Shown: positions 8,047 to 18,595, counted from the stretch's first letter. The stretch: 64,000 bases of DNA from Desulfovibrio legallii (GCF_900102485.1 NZ_FNBX01000010.1:1-64000), one strand, 5' to 3'. Made by a program: numbers and translations. The notes: a model not told the origin generated them from the letters alone.

Positions 8047-8580
8047 TTACAGAACCTCTACAGTTATATGATCGTTGGTGTAGACGCAGATTTCCGAAGC
8101 GATGCGCAGAGATTCCCGGGCCACAGTCTCGGCGTCCAGATTGCTGTGCCGGGTGAGGGCCCGGGCCGCGGCCAGGGCGTAGGGGCCGCCGCTGCCGATG
8201 GCGGCCACGTTGTCGTCGGGCTCAATGACGTCGCCCGTGCCTGAGAGCAGCAGGATGTGCTCCTTGTCCGCCAGCAGCAGCATGGCCTCCAGCTTGCGCA
8301 GGTATTTGTCCTTGCGCCACTCCTTGGTCATTTCCACGGCGGCGCGCGCCATGTGCCCGCGCAGCTCCTTGAGTTTGGCCTCAAACAATTCAAAAAGGGT
8401 GAAGGCGTCGGCCGTGGCCCCGGCAAAACCCGCCAGAATCCGGCCGTCGTCCAGGCGGCGCACTTTCTGCGCGCCGTGCTTCATGATCATGTTCTGACCC
8501 AGGGTCACCTGGCCGTCTCCGGCCAGCGCCGTCCGCCCGTTGGCGCGGACAGCCAGAATGGTTGTGGCGTGCGTGTCCAT
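8047..8580 (-). CDS. hslV: ATP-dependent protease peptidase subunit HslV
   Basis: This is the threonine-protease half of the HslUV proteasome-like complex. The likely mature N-terminus is the Thr of ATTILAVR, exposed after removal of a five-residue prepeptide (MDTHA). The family core GDGQVTLG and [12 protein letters not shown] is intact. The ATG overlaps the stop codon of the M48 protease gene (TGATG), which suggests translational coupling. A GTG five codons earlier with AAGGA upstream is an alternative start. No hslU is in the window, so the ATPase must be encoded elsewhere. Confidence 0.95.
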   Translation of the reverse strand: MDTHATTILAVRANGRTALAGDGQVTLGQNMIMKHGAQKVRRLDDGRILAGFAGATADAFTLFELFEAKLKELRGHMARAAVEMTKEWRKDKYLRKLEAMLLLADKEHILLLSGTGDVIEPDDNVAAIGSGGPYALAAARALTRHSNLDAETVARESLRIASEICVYTNDHITVEVL

Positions 8581-9989
8581 CAGTTCGATTCCCACAGTTC
8601 CTTGCGTTCCTTATACACGGTTTCCAGGCGTTGCAACGCCCGCTTGTCGCCGCCCCGGGCGGCCAGGGAGCGGGCCTGATCCACATAGCGCTCGGCCATT
8701 TTGCGGTTGTTGGCGTAGATGGCGCTGTAGGCCAGGTGGATATAGGCGCTTGCCGTATCGCCCGCCTTGCCCAGGGAGCGGCCGAAGGCCTCGTGCACTT
8801 CGGCGTCCTCGGGCACGGCGCGCAGCACGTCCCTGTAATAGGGCGCGGCCTCGCGGGCGCGGCCCGTCTCATCCAGCATGCGGGCGTAAAAAAAGGCGGC
8901 CATGTAGTCGCGCGGGTCCAGGCGCAGGGCTTTGCGCAGCAAATCCCCGGCCCGGCTCATGTCCCCTTTGCGGTAGTGGAAGGCCCCGGCCTCGCGCAGC
9001 ACCAGGGGATCTTCCGGAGCGGCGGCCAGGGCCTGATCAAAGGCCGCGCCGGCCTCGGCCACGCGGTTCTGCCGGGCCAGCACCATGCCCGCGCCCATGC
9101 GCGAGAGGGCGTCCTTGCCCGCAAAGCGCTGCAGCGCTGCCTGCGGGTCGCCGTAGCGCCCCCAGAGCAGGGTCTTGACCCGCAAAAACTGGCGGTTGTC
9201 CTGCTTTCTGTCCAGCACGGCCTTGGGCATGCCCTGGATGCGGGCCTGCAGGCCGTTGATGCGGTCGCCAATGGCCGGGTGGGTGGAAAGGTAGGTGGGC
9301 ACGCTGGTACCGCTCATCCAGCTTTTCTGCCGCAGGATTTTGAAGCCGCCCACCATGCCCGAAGGCGGATAGCCCGCGGCCACCAGGTATTGCAGGCCGA
9401 TGTGGTCGGCCTCGTTTTCGTCCATGCGGCTGTAGTTGAGCATGGCGGACTGCCCCGCGCCCATGGCCCCCACAGCCAGGGCCCCGCCGCCCGGCCCGCC
9501 CGCGGCCACGCCGGCTATGGCCAGCAGAAGGCTGCCCAGGGTGAGGTACTGGGCGCGTTCCAGGCGTGAGGCCACATGCCGCTGCGTCACATGGGCCAGC
9601 TCGTGGGCCAGCACCCCGGCCAGCTCGTCCTCCCGGTCCAGATTCATGAGCAGACCGGTGAACACATAGACATACCCGCCGGGCACGGCAAAGGCGTTGA
9701 GCGAATTGTGCAGGATGACTGCGGCCTTGAACGTATAGGGCTGCGGCGGCATGGGGGCTGTCAGCCGGGCCACCACCTTGTTGACGTAGAGGCTTACTTC
9801 CGGGTCTTCCACCACGCTCAGGGTGGCGCGCAGCATGGCGTCAAACTTGCGGCCCATCTCCTTTTCGTCCTTGATGCCCACGCCGCCGAAAAAAAAGGCC
9901 GCGGCAGGCGCTGGCGCGCACAGGCTCAGGAAGAAGGCCAGCAGCACCAGCAGTGCGGTACGGCGGCGCAGGGCCTCACGTTGCAACAC
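8580..9989 (-). CDS. M48-family metalloprotease with TPR domain
   Basis: This 469-residue protein is probably periplasmic. The chosen start is GTG at 9989 with AGGAGG eight bases upstream; a longer frame has no such site. The N-terminus has an arginine cluster and a hydrophobic signal segment ending near APAAAFF. The zinc site HELAH with the third ligand Glu in ENEADHIGL is intact, followed by a glycine-rich membrane-like stretch and C-terminal TPR repeats. This layout is that of BepA/YfgC proteins, which guard outer-membrane protein assembly. The stop codon overlaps the hslV start. Confidence 0.9.
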   Translation of the reverse strand: MLQREALRRRTALLVLLAFFLSLCAPAPAAAFFFGGVGIKDEKEMGRKFDAMLRATLSVVEDPEVSLYVNKVVARLTAPMPPQPYTFKAAVILHNSLNAFAVPGGYVYVFTGLLMNLDREDELAGVLAHELAHVTQRHVASRLERAQYLTLGSLLLAIAGVAAGGPGGGALAVGAMGAGQSAMLNYSRMDENEADHIGLQYLVAAGYPPSGMVGGFKILRQKSWMSGTSVPTYLSTHPAIGDRINGLQARIQGMPKAVLDRKQDNRQFLRVKTLLWGRYGDPQAALQRFAGKDALSRMGAGMVLARQNRVAEAGAAFDQALAAAPEDPLVLREAGAFHYRKGDMSRAGDLLRKALRLDPRDYMAAFFYARMLDETGRAREAAPYYRDVLRAVPEDAEVHEAFGRSLGKAGDTASAYIHLAYSAIYANNRKMAERYVDQARSLAARGGDKRALQRLETVYKERKELWESN

Positions 9990-10210
9990 GGGCTTTACCT
10001 CCTGGGAAAAGGTTGGGAGCGCGTCGGGAGGGGCAAAGGGCCGTTGCCCCGGGGGCCTGCCTGCGGGCGGGCCTGCGGCGGCACAAAGGCCGCCCGCCTG
10101 CGTTGGCAACAAGGCGCGTGCCCCGCTGGCAAAAAAGGTCGTCCTTTCCGGCAGTCGCGGTGCGGGACATAACGGCGCCGCGGGCAGAACGCGGGCCCGT
10201 TGCGGACGCG

Positions 10211-11662
10211 CTATTCCAGATCCCAGGCCTGGCCCTGCGGGGTGTCGCGCACGCTCACGCCCAGCTCCTGCAGCGCCTGACGCAGGCTGTCGGAGCGGGC
10301 AAAGTCTTTGGCGGCGCGGGCCGTACGGCGTTCTTCCAGCAGGGCTTCCACCTGCGCCGCATCAATGCCGCGCCGACGGGCGCGCAGGGCGCGCAGGGCG
10401 TTGAGAAAGGCTTCCGGCTCCTGGCCGAAGAGCCCCAGCTGGGCGTCCCATTCGCGGGCGTTGGCCAGAAAGGCTTCCAGCAGGGCGCGGGCTTCTTCTC
10501 CGGCGCGCAGGCCGGGGTCTTCCAGCAGACGGTTGACCAGCCGCACCTGGGAAAAAATCTGGCCCAGGGCCTGCGCTGTATTGAGGTCGTCGTCCAGAGC
10601 GGCCGCAAAGGAGGGCGCCAGGGGGCGCCATTCTTCCAGCAGGGCCGGGGGCAGAGGCGTTTTTTTCCATTTGGCGCGCGTCAGGGCCTGGCGCGCCGCC
10701 AGCAGCGAGGCATAGACGCGGTGCTGGGCCTTTTCCGCCTCGTCCATGCCCGCGGCGCTGAAATCAATGGGGCTGCGGTAGTGCTTGCCCAGAAGGAAGA
10801 AGCGCAGAGTTTCCGGCAGGTAGCTTTGCAGGATGTCCCGGATGGTTTTGAAGTTGCCCAGGGATTTGGACATTTTTTCGGCGTTGACCTGCACAAAGCC
10901 GTTGTGGATCCAGTAGCGGGCCAGCTCGCAGTGACAGGCGGCCTCGGACTGGGCGATTTCATTCTCATGGTGCGGAAAGACCAGGTCCTGGCCGCCGCCG
11001 TGGATATCCAGGGGCAGGTAAGGGGCGCTCATGGCCGAACACTCCACATGCCAGCCGGGGCGGCCCTTGCCCCAGGGGCTTTCCCAGAAGGGTTCGCCAG
11101 GCTTGGCGGCCTTCCACACGGCGAAGTCCAGGGGGTCTTCTTTTTCCTCGCCGGGGGCCACCCGCGCGCCGGAGAGCAGCTCGTCCAGGCTGCGGCCGGA
11201 GAGTTTGCCGTAGGCGGGGTAGGCCCGCACCCGGAAGTAGACGTCGCCCGATGGCGTGGCGTAGGCCGCGCCCTCCGCAATCAGTTTGGCGCAGAGCTCA
11301 ATGATCTTGGGGATGTAGTCCGTGGCGCGGGGCTCCGCATCGGCGCGCACCACGCCCAGGCGGTCCATATCCTCATGAAAGGCGTCAATATAGGTCTGCG
11401 CCACTTCGCGCCAGTCGCGCTGTTCGCGTTGGGCGCGGTTGATGATTTTGTCGTCCACGTCGGTGAAGTTGCGCACAAAGAGCACCTTGAGGCCCAGGCG
11501 GCGCAGGTGGCGGGCCAGGACGTCAAAGACCAGGGCCGAGCGGGCGTGGCCGATGTGGCAGTAGTCATAGGCCGTGATGCCGCAGACGTACATCTGCACT
11601 TTGCCGGGGCGCACCGGCACGAAAAGTTCCTTTTTCCGGCCCAGGGAATTGTAGAGCTGCAT
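10211..11662 (-). CDS. cysS: Cysteinyl-tRNA synthetase
   Basis: This 483-residue class I synthetase charges tRNA-Cys. The HIGH motif is in CHIGHARS, the KMSKS motif in EKMSKSLGN, and zinc ligands are in the CGIT, VECSAM and HHENE segments. The length is typical. The gap of about 220 bp to the M48 gene is GC-rich with imperfect inverted repeats (GCGGGCGG-type) and no other gene. RpiB lies just upstream on the same strand, 21 bp away. Confidence 0.98.
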   Translation of the reverse strand: MQLYNSLGRKKELFVPVRPGKVQMYVCGITAYDYCHIGHARSALVFDVLARHLRRLGLKVLFVRNFTDVDDKIINRAQREQRDWREVAQTYIDAFHEDMDRLGVVRADAEPRATDYIPKIIELCAKLIAEGAAYATPSGDVYFRVRAYPAYGKLSGRSLDELLSGARVAPGEEKEDPLDFAVWKAAKPGEPFWESPWGKGRPGWHVECSAMSAPYLPLDIHGGGQDLVFPHHENEIAQSEAACHCELARYWIHNGFVQVNAEKMSKSLGNFKTIRDILQSYLPETLRFFLLGKHYRSPIDFSAAGMDEAEKAQHRVYASLLAARQALTRAKWKKTPLPPALLEEWRPLAPSFAAALDDDLNTAQALGQIFSQVRLVNRLLEDPGLRAGEEARALLEAFLANAREWDAQLGLFGQEPEAFLNALRALRARRRGIDAAQVEALLEERRTARAAKDFARSDSLRQALQELGVSVRDTPQGQAWDLE

Positions 11663-11683
11663 GGCGGTCCTTTACCGTTGGTT

Positions 11684-12121
11684 TCAGGCGGGCAGGTTAA
11701 TGCGGTCCAGGCGGCGCTGGTGCCGCCCCCCGGCGAAGCTGCCGTCCAGGAAGGCGTCCGTAATGGCGCGGGCCAGCTCGTCGCCGGTGATGCGCGCGCC
11801 CAGGCAGAGCACGTTGGCGTTGTTGTGCTCGCGGGCGAGGCGGGCCTGCAGCTCCGTGGCGCAGAGCGCGGCGCGGATGCCGGGGTGGCGGTTGGCCGTA
11901 ATGGAAACGCCGATGCCCGTGCCGCAGATGAGGATGCCCAGGGCATCGGGCTCGGCCTCCACGGCGGTGGCCAGGGCGTGGGCCAGCACGGGGTAGTCGC
12001 AGCTTTCCGTGGAGTGGGTGCCGTGGTCGTTGACGGCATAGCCTTGCTGCTCCAGGTGCCGGGTCAGCAGACCTTTGAGGGCGAATCCGGCGTGGTCCGA
12101 GGCGATATGGATGGTGCGCAT
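11684..12121 (-). CDS. rpiB: Ribose-5-phosphate isomerase B
   Basis: This 145-residue enzyme interconverts ribose 5-phosphate and ribulose 5-phosphate. Family motifs include the N-terminal SDHAGF, STESCDYP, the phosphate loop with catalytic Cys in ILICGTGIG, and EHNNANVLCLGAR. It lies between a lipoprotein gene and cysS, with all reading the same way. Confidence 0.96.
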   Translation of the reverse strand: MRTIHIASDHAGFALKGLLTRHLEQQGYAVNDHGTHSTESCDYPVLAHALATAVEAEPDALGILICGTGIGVSITANRHPGIRAALCATELQARLAREHNNANVLCLGARITGDELARAITDAFLDGSFAGGRHQRRLDRINLPA

Positions 12122-12161
12122 GCGTTTGTCTCCTGCACAAAGCCGTCGGCGGGCGGCGGGA

Positions 12162-12956
12162 TCAGCGTTGCTTGAATTGCGAAAGGGGCAGCAGGGGCAC
12201 GTCCGCGGGCAGGGGCAGGGAAAGCTGGGCTTCGGTGAAGGCCTGGGTCGGCTTTTCCCGTTCCTTGACCAGCACGATGGCGCGTTTGCCGTTGGTGTGG
12301 GTCAGGTTCAGGCGGCGGGGCAGGGGCCGGGCGTCGTCCGTATAGAGGATTTCCATGCTCCAGCCGTCTTTGCCGTGGGCGTTTTCGCGCCAGGCCACGG
12401 GCAGGCCCTGGGCGTTGAGGGTCAGGCTGCCGCCGGGCTTGCCTTCCAGGGTGTAGCGGCTCTGGGCGTCGGCCTGCACGGCGGCGTCGGCGTATTCGCG
12501 GCCGAAAACCTGGGCGTAGCGGCCGTTGAGCAGGTCTGCCAGGTGGTCCAGGTTAAAGGGCACGGGCACGCCCACCTGGAGGAGGGGCTTGTTGGCCCCC
12601 TGGTGGAAATAGGCCTTGCGTTCGTTGGGGGCAAAGACCAGAAAGTGCTGGCCGTCCTCCAGGATATTGGCCACGGTGGCCCCCACGCCGGCCATGACGT
12701 CCATGCGTAGCTTGCGCTGCCCGTTGCCCCAGAACAGGGCCGTGACCCGGCGGGTATCGCCCTCCGTGCCGAAGCGCAGACTCAGCTGCAGGCGGTAAGG
12801 GGCGGGCGCTACAGCGTCGTCGGCGGCCACATAACGTTGCCAGGTCTGTTCCAGACGGGCGCGGGCCTCGGGCGAGGGCGCCTCCATGACGGGCTGACGG
12901 GCGCAGGCGCAGAGCAGGGCCAGGGCGCAGAGCAGAAGGGGGGTAAGGTGCTTCAT
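12162..12956 (-). CDS. Putative LolB-like outer-membrane lipoprotein
   Basis: This 264-residue protein has a classic lipoprotein signal with lipidated Cys18 (LLCAC). The mature part is beta-rich, with a LolA/LolB-like pattern of short strands and a GSLTLNAQGLPVAW segment near the middle. It overlaps the upstream TPR gene by four bases (ATGA), so the two are translationally coupled. A role in lipoprotein or outer-membrane traffic is inferred from fold resemblance only. Confidence 0.65.
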   Translation of the reverse strand: MKHLTPLLLCALALLCACARQPVMEAPSPEARARLEQTWQRYVAADDAVAPAPYRLQLSLRFGTEGDTRRVTALFWGNGQRKLRMDVMAGVGATVANILEDGQHFLVFAPNERKAYFHQGANKPLLQVGVPVPFNLDHLADLLNGRYAQVFGREYADAAVQADAQSRYTLEGKPGGSLTLNAQGLPVAWRENAHGKDGWSMEILYTDDARPLPRRLNLTHTNGKRAIVLVKEREKPTQAFTEAQLSLPLPADVPLLPLSQFKQR

Positions 12957-14722
12957 AGTTGTGACAGCCGCTGCCGGAGGGACTCGGCGTTGGCGGGTTT
13001 GAGTTCCAGGGCTTTGCGGTAGGCGGCGCGGGCTTCGTCCTTGAGGCCCATGCGCGCGGCGATGTCGCCGTAGTGCTCCCAGATGGAAGGATCCACGCGC
13101 TCGTCCAGTTTGACGGCGCGGCGGATTTCGGCCAGGGCTTCGTCCAGCTTGCCGGATTTGAACAGGGCCCAGGCCAGGGAATCCACAATATAAGATTGAT
13201 CGGGCGAAAGCTCGTTGGCCCGCGCCAGCAGGCGCACGGCCCGCTCCAGGTCGCGGTTCTGTTCCGCCAGGGTATAGCCCACATAGTTGAGGGCCTGATA
13301 GTTGTCCGGCTGCAGGGCGATGACCTTTTCCATGACTTCCATGGCGGCCTTTTTGTCACCCGATTCGTCCAGCACTGAGCCCAGCAGGAAGGCGAGCTCC
13401 GCCTGGTCGGGCCAGAGGGCCACGCCGGCCTTGGCGGCGGTCAGGGCCTCGGGCAGACGCTTGAGCCGGGCCAGGATGCGGATTTCGGCGTCGCAGAGAT
13501 CGGGGGCGTCCGCGGTTTTGCGGCGCGCGCGCACGGTGGCCAGGGCCGCTTCGTTCTGCCCCGCATCGGCCTGGAGCTGGGCCCGCAGGAGCGCGGCGCG
13601 CCGGGCGGCCTTGCTTTGCGCGGGGATCTGATCCAGCCAGGCCAGGGCCGCATCCAGCTCGCGCCGCTGGGCGTAGGTAAGGTCCGCCAGCAGCAGATAC
13701 ACTTCATCGGGCACGTTGCCCTGGGCCGCCAGCTGCTTGAGCAGCCGTTCGGCCTGGAGGTAGTGGCGCGAATCCATAAGCATGCTGGCCACGGTGAGTT
13801 TGAAGGGGGCGTTGTCCGGCCCCTGGCGCATGTACTTGAGGGCCCGTTCCGGCTGGTTCAGGCGCAAGGAAATGTGGATGAGCCGCAGCAGCACGTCCTG
13901 GGGCGAGAAATCCAGTTTGAGCAGCTTTTCGTAGGCCGCGCGCGCGGCTGTGAGGTTACCGCGCTGCTCGTAAACAAAGGCCAGCTCCGCCAGGGCTTCC
14001 ACGAAGTCCGGCGTTTTTTTGACGGCTTTCTGCAGATAGGGGATGGCCGCCTCCGGGCGGTCCATGCCCAGGAGGGCGCGGGCGTGGTAGTAGTCTACCA
14101 GGGGGGTGCGCTGCTGCTCCGGGATGGCGTTGAGCAGGGCTTCGGCCTCGGTGAACTGCTTGTCCTTGACCAGCAGCAGGGCCAGCTCCAGGCGGGCGTC
14201 CAGCGAATCGGGGCGTTTTTTCAGGTAGTCCCGCATAAGAGCCACGCCGCGTGCGGCCTGCCCCTGGTCCGCCAGGGCCTCGGCGTGCAGCAGGTTGAGG
14301 GACATGTCTTCCGGCCAGGCGCGCAGGGCTTCTTCCAGATAGGGCACGGCCACGGGCGATTTGCGGCTCACCAGCCACACGCCGCCTTCCAGCCAGACCC
14401 CGGCGGGGATGCGGGCGCGGGCCATGAGGGGCGCGGCCGCGGCCAGGGCGCTTTCGTCCTCGTTGTTCAGGCCGTAGGCGTAGACCAGGAAGGCGTAGGT
14501 ATCGAGGGCCTCGGGCGAGAGGGCCTCGGGCGCGCGGGCGGGGGCGGGCCGCACGGTCTGCGCGGCGGAGGGCGCGGCGCTGGCGGCGGCCGGGGCTGTT
14601 TTGTCCTTGGCGTTGTTTTCGTCGTGGCGGGAGCCGGCGCAGCCGCCGCAGCCCAGAAGGGAAAAAGGCGTCAGCGCCGCCAGAACCAGGGCGCAGAGCA
14701 GGGCAAGGTGTTTACGTTTCAT
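12953..14722 (-). CDS. TPR-repeat lipoprotein
   Basis: This 589-residue protein has a signal peptide with lipobox LLGC (Cys25) and a disordered Ala/Pro-rich linker to about residue 70. Then come many tetratricopeptide repeats, recognisable as A-Y-x-x-L-x-L-x-P units up to the C-terminus (ARAAYRKALELKPANAES). It is probably anchored to the inner face of the outer membrane or in the periplasm as a scaffold. Its ATG abuts the rpoH stop codon (TGAATG) and its end overlaps the next lipoprotein gene, so rpoH, this gene and the lipoprotein form one operon. Confidence 0.85.
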   Translation of the reverse strand: MKRKHLALLCALVLAALTPFSLLGCGGCAGSRHDENNAKDKTAPAAASAAPSAAQTVRPAPARAPEALSPEALDTYAFLVYAYGLNNEDESALAAAAPLMARARIPAGVWLEGGVWLVSRKSPVAVPYLEEALRAWPEDMSLNLLHAEALADQGQAARGVALMRDYLKKRPDSLDARLELALLLVKDKQFTEAEALLNAIPEQQRTPLVDYYHARALLGMDRPEAAIPYLQKAVKKTPDFVEALAELAFVYEQRGNLTAARAAYEKLLKLDFSPQDVLLRLIHISLRLNQPERALKYMRQGPDNAPFKLTVASMLMDSRHYLQAERLLKQLAAQGNVPDEVYLLLADLTYAQRRELDAALAWLDQIPAQSKAARRAALLRAQLQADAGQNEAALATVRARRKTADAPDLCDAEIRILARLKRLPEALTAAKAGVALWPDQAELAFLLGSVLDESGDKKAAMEVMEKVIALQPDNYQALNYVGYTLAEQNRDLERAVRLLARANELSPDQSYIVDSLAWALFKSGKLDEALAEIRRAVKLDERVDPSIWEHYGDIAARMGLKDEARAAYRKALELKPANAESLRQRLSQL

Positions 14723-16006
14723 TCAGGATTGTATCCATGCGTCTGAAAAATCCTTGATGTCCCCGGCCAGGTGCTGGCGGATTTTTTCCAGCAGCCGCGT
14801 CTCCAGCTGACGGACGCGCTCGCGCGTGACGTTATACCGTTCGCCTATCTCGCGCAAGGTGACGGGTTCGTCCGTGAGCAGGCGGTTGTTGAGGATGTAG
14901 AGCTCTTTTTCGTTCAATTTTGGGATGATGGTCTTGAGGCGGGAGCGCAGCAATCCCGCGATTTCGTCCGAGGCCAGGCTGTCTTCTATGCCGGGGCCCA
15001 GGGCGGGCAGAAAGTCCATGCGCGTGGCCCCGCCGCTTTCTTCGCCCACCTGGGCGTTGAGGGAAACGTCGTTGCCGGCCAGGCGCTGGTCCATTTCTTC
15101 GATCTGCTCCGGGCTCACGCCCAGGCGCTCCGAAAGCATGGCCGCGTCCGGATCAAAGCCCTGCATGATGAGCTTCTGCCGCTCCCGGTTCAGGTTATAG
15201 AACAGCTTGCGCTGCACCTGGGTGGTGCCGATTTTGACCATGCGCCAGTTGTCCATGATGAACTTGAGGATGTAGGCCTTGATCCAGAAGGAGGCGTAGT
15301 AGGAAAATTTGATGCCTTTGTCCGGGTCGAATTTGTTGACCGCGCGCATAAGGCCCACGTTGCCTTCCTGCACCAGGTCCAGGACGTTCTGCATCCAGCG
15401 GCGTTGAAAATCCATGGCGATGCGCACCACCAGCCGCAGGTGGGAGGAGACCAGGCGGAAGGCCGCGTCGGGGTCGTTATGGTCACGCACGCGCAGGGCC
15501 AGCTCGTGCTCTTCTTCAGGCTTGAGCATGGGGAAGCGGCTGACTTCGCGCAGGTAAAGGCGCAGACTGTCGCGCGGGCCCACAGCGGGCAGGCGCGGGG
15601 CGGCCGGGGCGGGCAGGTCGTCGGCGTCGTCTTCCTCCAGGGCCAAGGGCGCGGGGGCCTCCTCCGGCGCGGCGTCCGCCAGGTCATCGGGCAGGTCCGT
15701 CGGCAGATCTTCGGGATCGGGCTCCGCGTCCGAGCCGTCGTGGCCGTTCAGGTCGTCCACGTCCAGCACCGGGCCTTTGGCGTCCGGGGCCGGGCCGTCC
15801 GTCGTCGTTTTTCGGGGGCGGTCAGGCTTTGCTCCGGCGCGCGCCCGTCGGGCGCGTTGCGGCCTGGGCCGGGGGGCTTCCAGAATCTCCACCGACGCCG
15901 CTTCCGCTTCAGGCCGGGCGGGGGCGCCCTTGGCGGGCACGGGATCCCCGGACCGGGCCGGGGCGGCTGTCTTGCTATTTTTTTTCATGCTGTCCATAGT
16001 GGCCAT
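14723..16006 (-). CDS. rpoH: RNA polymerase sigma-32-type factor with long N-terminal extension
   Basis: About 427 residues; the sigma core is about 143-427. Region 2 (from about 183, LRLVVRIAMDFQRRW) is followed by the -10-binding segment (FSYYASFWIKAYI), then QRKLFYNL at about 265-272, which closely matches the RpoH box that marks heat-shock sigma factors, and region 4.2 (LREIGERYNVTRERVRQLE). Residues 1-142 are an extension absent from ordinary sigma-32: basic and Ala/Pro-rich up to about 70, then strongly acidic (80-130). The exact start is uncertain among three nearby in-frame ATGs (about 16006, 15997, 15988). It is divergent from metH. Confidence 0.9.
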   Translation of the reverse strand: MATMDSMKKNSKTAAPARSGDPVPAKGAPARPEAEAASVEILEAPRPRPQRARRARAGAKPDRPRKTTTDGPAPDAKGPVLDVDDLNGHDGSDAEPDPEDLPTDLPDDLADAAPEEAPAPLALEEDDADDLPAPAAPRLPAVGPRDSLRLYLREVSRFPMLKPEEEHELALRVRDHNDPDAAFRLVSSHLRLVVRIAMDFQRRWMQNVLDLVQEGNVGLMRAVNKFDPDKGIKFSYYASFWIKAYILKFIMDNWRMVKIGTTQVQRKLFYNLNRERQKLIMQGFDPDAAMLSERLGVSPEQIEEMDQRLAGNDVSLNAQVGEESGGATRMDFLPALGPGIEDSLASDEIAGLLRSRLKTIIPKLNEKELYILNNRLLTDEPVTLREIGERYNVTRERVRQLETRLLEKIRQHLAGDIKDFSDAWIQS

Positions 16007-16186
16007 GGCGCCCCGCCGGGCGCAATGGTTTGGGGCCGGAATTTCGGATTTGTCCTTTGTTCCGTTTTTCAGTACTACAGGGCCTGCCGCGCGGCGGCGA
16101 AGCTGAAAAGACAGCATACAGGCATTGCGGGCGGAAAGCAAAGCCCCCCGCAGGCCCTTCCGGCAACCGATTTTCATGAGGCGGTC

Positions 16187-18595
16187 ATGACGTTTTTCCC
16201 TCCTTCGGGCACTGGGCGGCCCCTGCTGCTGGACGGCGCCATGGGCACCATGCTCCAGGCTTCGGGCCTGCCCGCCGGCGTGAGCCCCGAAGAATTCTGC
16301 ATGGAGCATCCGGACGTTCTCCAGGGCATCCACCGCGCCTACCTGGAGGCCGGGGCGGACATCCTTACCACCTGCACCTTCGGGGCCAGCATCTACAAGC
16401 TGCCGAAAGGCCTTGATGTTTTTGCGTTCAACAAGCGCATGGCCCAGGTGGCCCGGGCGGCTGCCGCCGCCAGCCCCCGGCCCGACGGCGCGCCCGTTTT
16501 TGTGGCGGGCAACGTGGGGCCCACGGGCCAGTTTGCCAGGCCCCTGGGCACGGAGGAGCCCGCCGATCTGCTGGAGGCCTTTGCCCGGCAGATAGAGGGC
16601 CTGGTCGCGGGCGGGGCGGACCTTATCTTCATCGAAACCCAGTTTGATCTGGCCGAGGCGCGTCTGGCTGTGGCCGCCGCCCGGCGGGTCTGCCGTCTGC
16701 CGGTCATGGTTTCCATGACCTTTGAGCAGGGCGTGAGCCTTACGGGTTCCAGCCCCACGATTTTTGCGGAAACCATGCAGAACATGGGCGTGGATGTGGT
16801 GGGCACCAACTGCAGCCTGGGGCCGGAACAGATGCGCCCTGTGGCGGCGGAGCTGCTGCAGGCCTGCGTCTGTCCGGTCATGGTGGAGCCCAACGCGGGC
16901 CTGCCGGAGCTGCGCGGCGCGACCACGGTTTTCCCCCTGGGGCCGGAGGATTTTGCGCGTGCAACCGCGCCCTTTGCCCGCATGGGGGCCGCCGTGCTGG
17001 GCGGCTGCTGCGGCACCACGCCTGCGCACATTGCGGCCCTGGCCCAGGCCCTGCACGGGGTGGAGCGTGTGGACGCTGCCGCCGGGGCGCGCCGGGGCAT
17101 CTGCCTTACCAGCCGTTCTGAGCTGGTGCGGATCGGGCCTGGGGAGCCGCTGATCGTCATTGGCGAGCGCATCAACCCCACGGGCAAAAAGGCCCTGACC
17201 AAGGATCTGCAGGAAGGGGTCTTCACCACGGCCATGGACTTGGCCGACGCCCAGGTGCAGGCCGGGGCGGGCGTGCTGGACGTGAACGTGGGCGCGCCCC
17301 TGGTGGACGAAACAGCCCTGTTGCCGGAGCTGGTGCAGCAGCTCACGGCGCGCCTTACGCTGCCTTTGTCGCTGGATTCGCCCAATGCGCAGGCCATTGC
17401 CAATGCCCTGCCGTACTGTCCTGGCTCGTTCCTGGTCAATTCCATCAGCGGCGAGGCCGGGCGCATGGACGTGCTGGGGCCGCTCTGCCGGGATTTCGGC
17501 GCGCCCTTTATTCTGCTGCCCATTGAAGGCGCGCGCCTGCCCAAAAAGGCCGCCGAGCGCATCCGCACGGTGGAGAGCCTTTTGGCCCGGGCCGAAGGCC
17601 TGGGCATTCCCCGGCGGCTCATGATGGTGGACGTGCTGGCCCTGGCCGTCTCCTCCAGTCCGGACGGGGCCCGGCAGTGCCTGGAGATGGTGCGCTGGTG
17701 CACGGCCCAGGGGCTGCCCACCACCCTGGGGCTTTCCAATCTTTCCTTCGGCCTGCCCGCGCGGGAGCTGCTCAACGCCACTTTCCTTTGCTGGGCGGCC
17801 GGAGCGGGGCTCACTTCCTGCATTGCCAACCCCTCGGCCCGGCGGGTGCGCGAGGCTGCGGACGCCCTTAAGGTGCTGGGGGAGCACGACCCCCACGCCG
17901 CGTCCTTTATCGGCGGCTATGCCGCCTGGAAGCCGGATTCCGGGGCCGTGACCCTGCGCGCGGAGGGGGCTGGCGCGGCCCGCACCCTGGCCGACGCCGT
18001 GCTCAACGGCGACAAGGAGCACGTCCTGCCCCTGCTGGAGGCCGAGCTGGCCGCTGGGGCGGACCCCTTCGCCCTGGTGCAGGATACGCTCATCCCCGCC
18101 ATCACCGAGGTGGGCGCGCGCTACGAGCGGCGGGAATACTTTTTGCCCCAGCTCATCCGCGCCGCCGAGACCATGCAGACGGCCTTCGTCCGGCTGAAGC
18201 CCCTGCTGGAGGCAAAGCGCGGCCCGGAAAAGCGCCCTGTGGTGGTCATGGCCACAGTGGAGGGCGACATCCACGACATCGGCAAAAACATTGTTTCCCT
18301 GCTTCTGGGCAACCACGGCTTTGAGGTGGTGGATGCGGGCAAGGACGTGCCCGCCGAAAAGATCGTGGCTTGCGCCCTGGAGCACAACGCGCGTATCATC
18401 GGCCTGTCGGCGCTCATGACCACTACCATGGTGCGCATGGAAGACACCGTGAAGCTGGTGCGCGAGCGCAACCTGCCCATCAAGGTCATGGTGGGCGGGG
18501 CGGCGGTGACCCAGGCCTTTGCGGACGCCATCGGCGCGGACGCCTACAGCCCCGACGCCGTGGGGGCCGTGCGGGCGGCCCGGCAGTTTCTGTAG
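16187..18595 (+). CDS. metH: Cobalamin-dependent methionine synthase, short form
   Basis: This 802-residue enzyme moves a methyl group from methyltetrahydrofolate to homocysteine through cobalamin. Domains in order are the homocysteine methyltransferase (about 1-285, zinc ligands in GTNCSLG and GGCCGTTP), pterin-binding barrel (about 305-560, GERINPTGKK), cobalamin cap (about 580-680) and B12 Rossmann domain (680-802, with DIHDIGKN providing the cobalt-binding His). The C-terminal reactivation domain of E. coli MetH is missing, as in other short forms. The ATG at 16187 has GAGG upstream. No riboswitch could be recognised in the 180-bp gap from rpoH. Confidence 0.96.
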   Translation: MTFFPPSGTGRPLLLDGAMGTMLQASGLPAGVSPEEFCMEHPDVLQGIHRAYLEAGADILTTCTFGASIYKLPKGLDVFAFNKRMAQVARAAAAASPRPDGAPVFVAGNVGPTGQFARPLGTEEPADLLEAFARQIEGLVAGGADLIFIETQFDLAEARLAVAAARRVCRLPVMVSMTFEQGVSLTGSSPTIFAETMQNMGVDVVGTNCSLGPEQMRPVAAELLQACVCPVMVEPNAGLPELRGATTVFPLGPEDFARATAPFARMGAAVLGGCCGTTPAHIAALAQALHGVERVDAAAGARRGICLTSRSELVRIGPGEPLIVIGERINPTGKKALTKDLQEGVFTTAMDLADAQVQAGAGVLDVNVGAPLVDETALLPELVQQLTARLTLPLSLDSPNAQAIANALPYCPGSFLVNSISGEAGRMDVLGPLCRDFGAPFILLPIEGARLPKKAAERIRTVESLLARAEGLGIPRRLMMVDVLALAVSSSPDGARQCLEMVRWCTAQGLPTTLGLSNLSFGLPARELLNATFLCWAAGAGLTSCIANPSARRVREAADALKVLGEHDPHAASFIGGYAAWKPDSGAVTLRAEGAGAARTLADAVLNGDKEHVLPLLEAELAAGADPFALVQDTLIPAITEVGARYERREYFLPQLIRAAETMQTAFVRLKPLLEAKRGPEKRPVVVMATVEGDIHDIGKNIVSLLLGNHGFEVVDAGKDVPAEKIVACALEHNARIIGLSALMTTTMVRMEDTVKLVRERNLPIKVMVGGAAVTQAFADAIGADAYSPDAVGAVRAARQFL

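Noticed and set aside
16007..16186. SAM, SAH or cobalamin riboswitch upstream of metH
   Set aside because: No conserved core sequence could be recognised; the paired GC-rich segments are not specific.
14771..18595. A very long plus-strand open frame covering metH and the region antisense to rpoH
   Set aside because: Only the part from 16187 matches MetH. The upstream part lies opposite the sigma factor and is an effect of high GC content.
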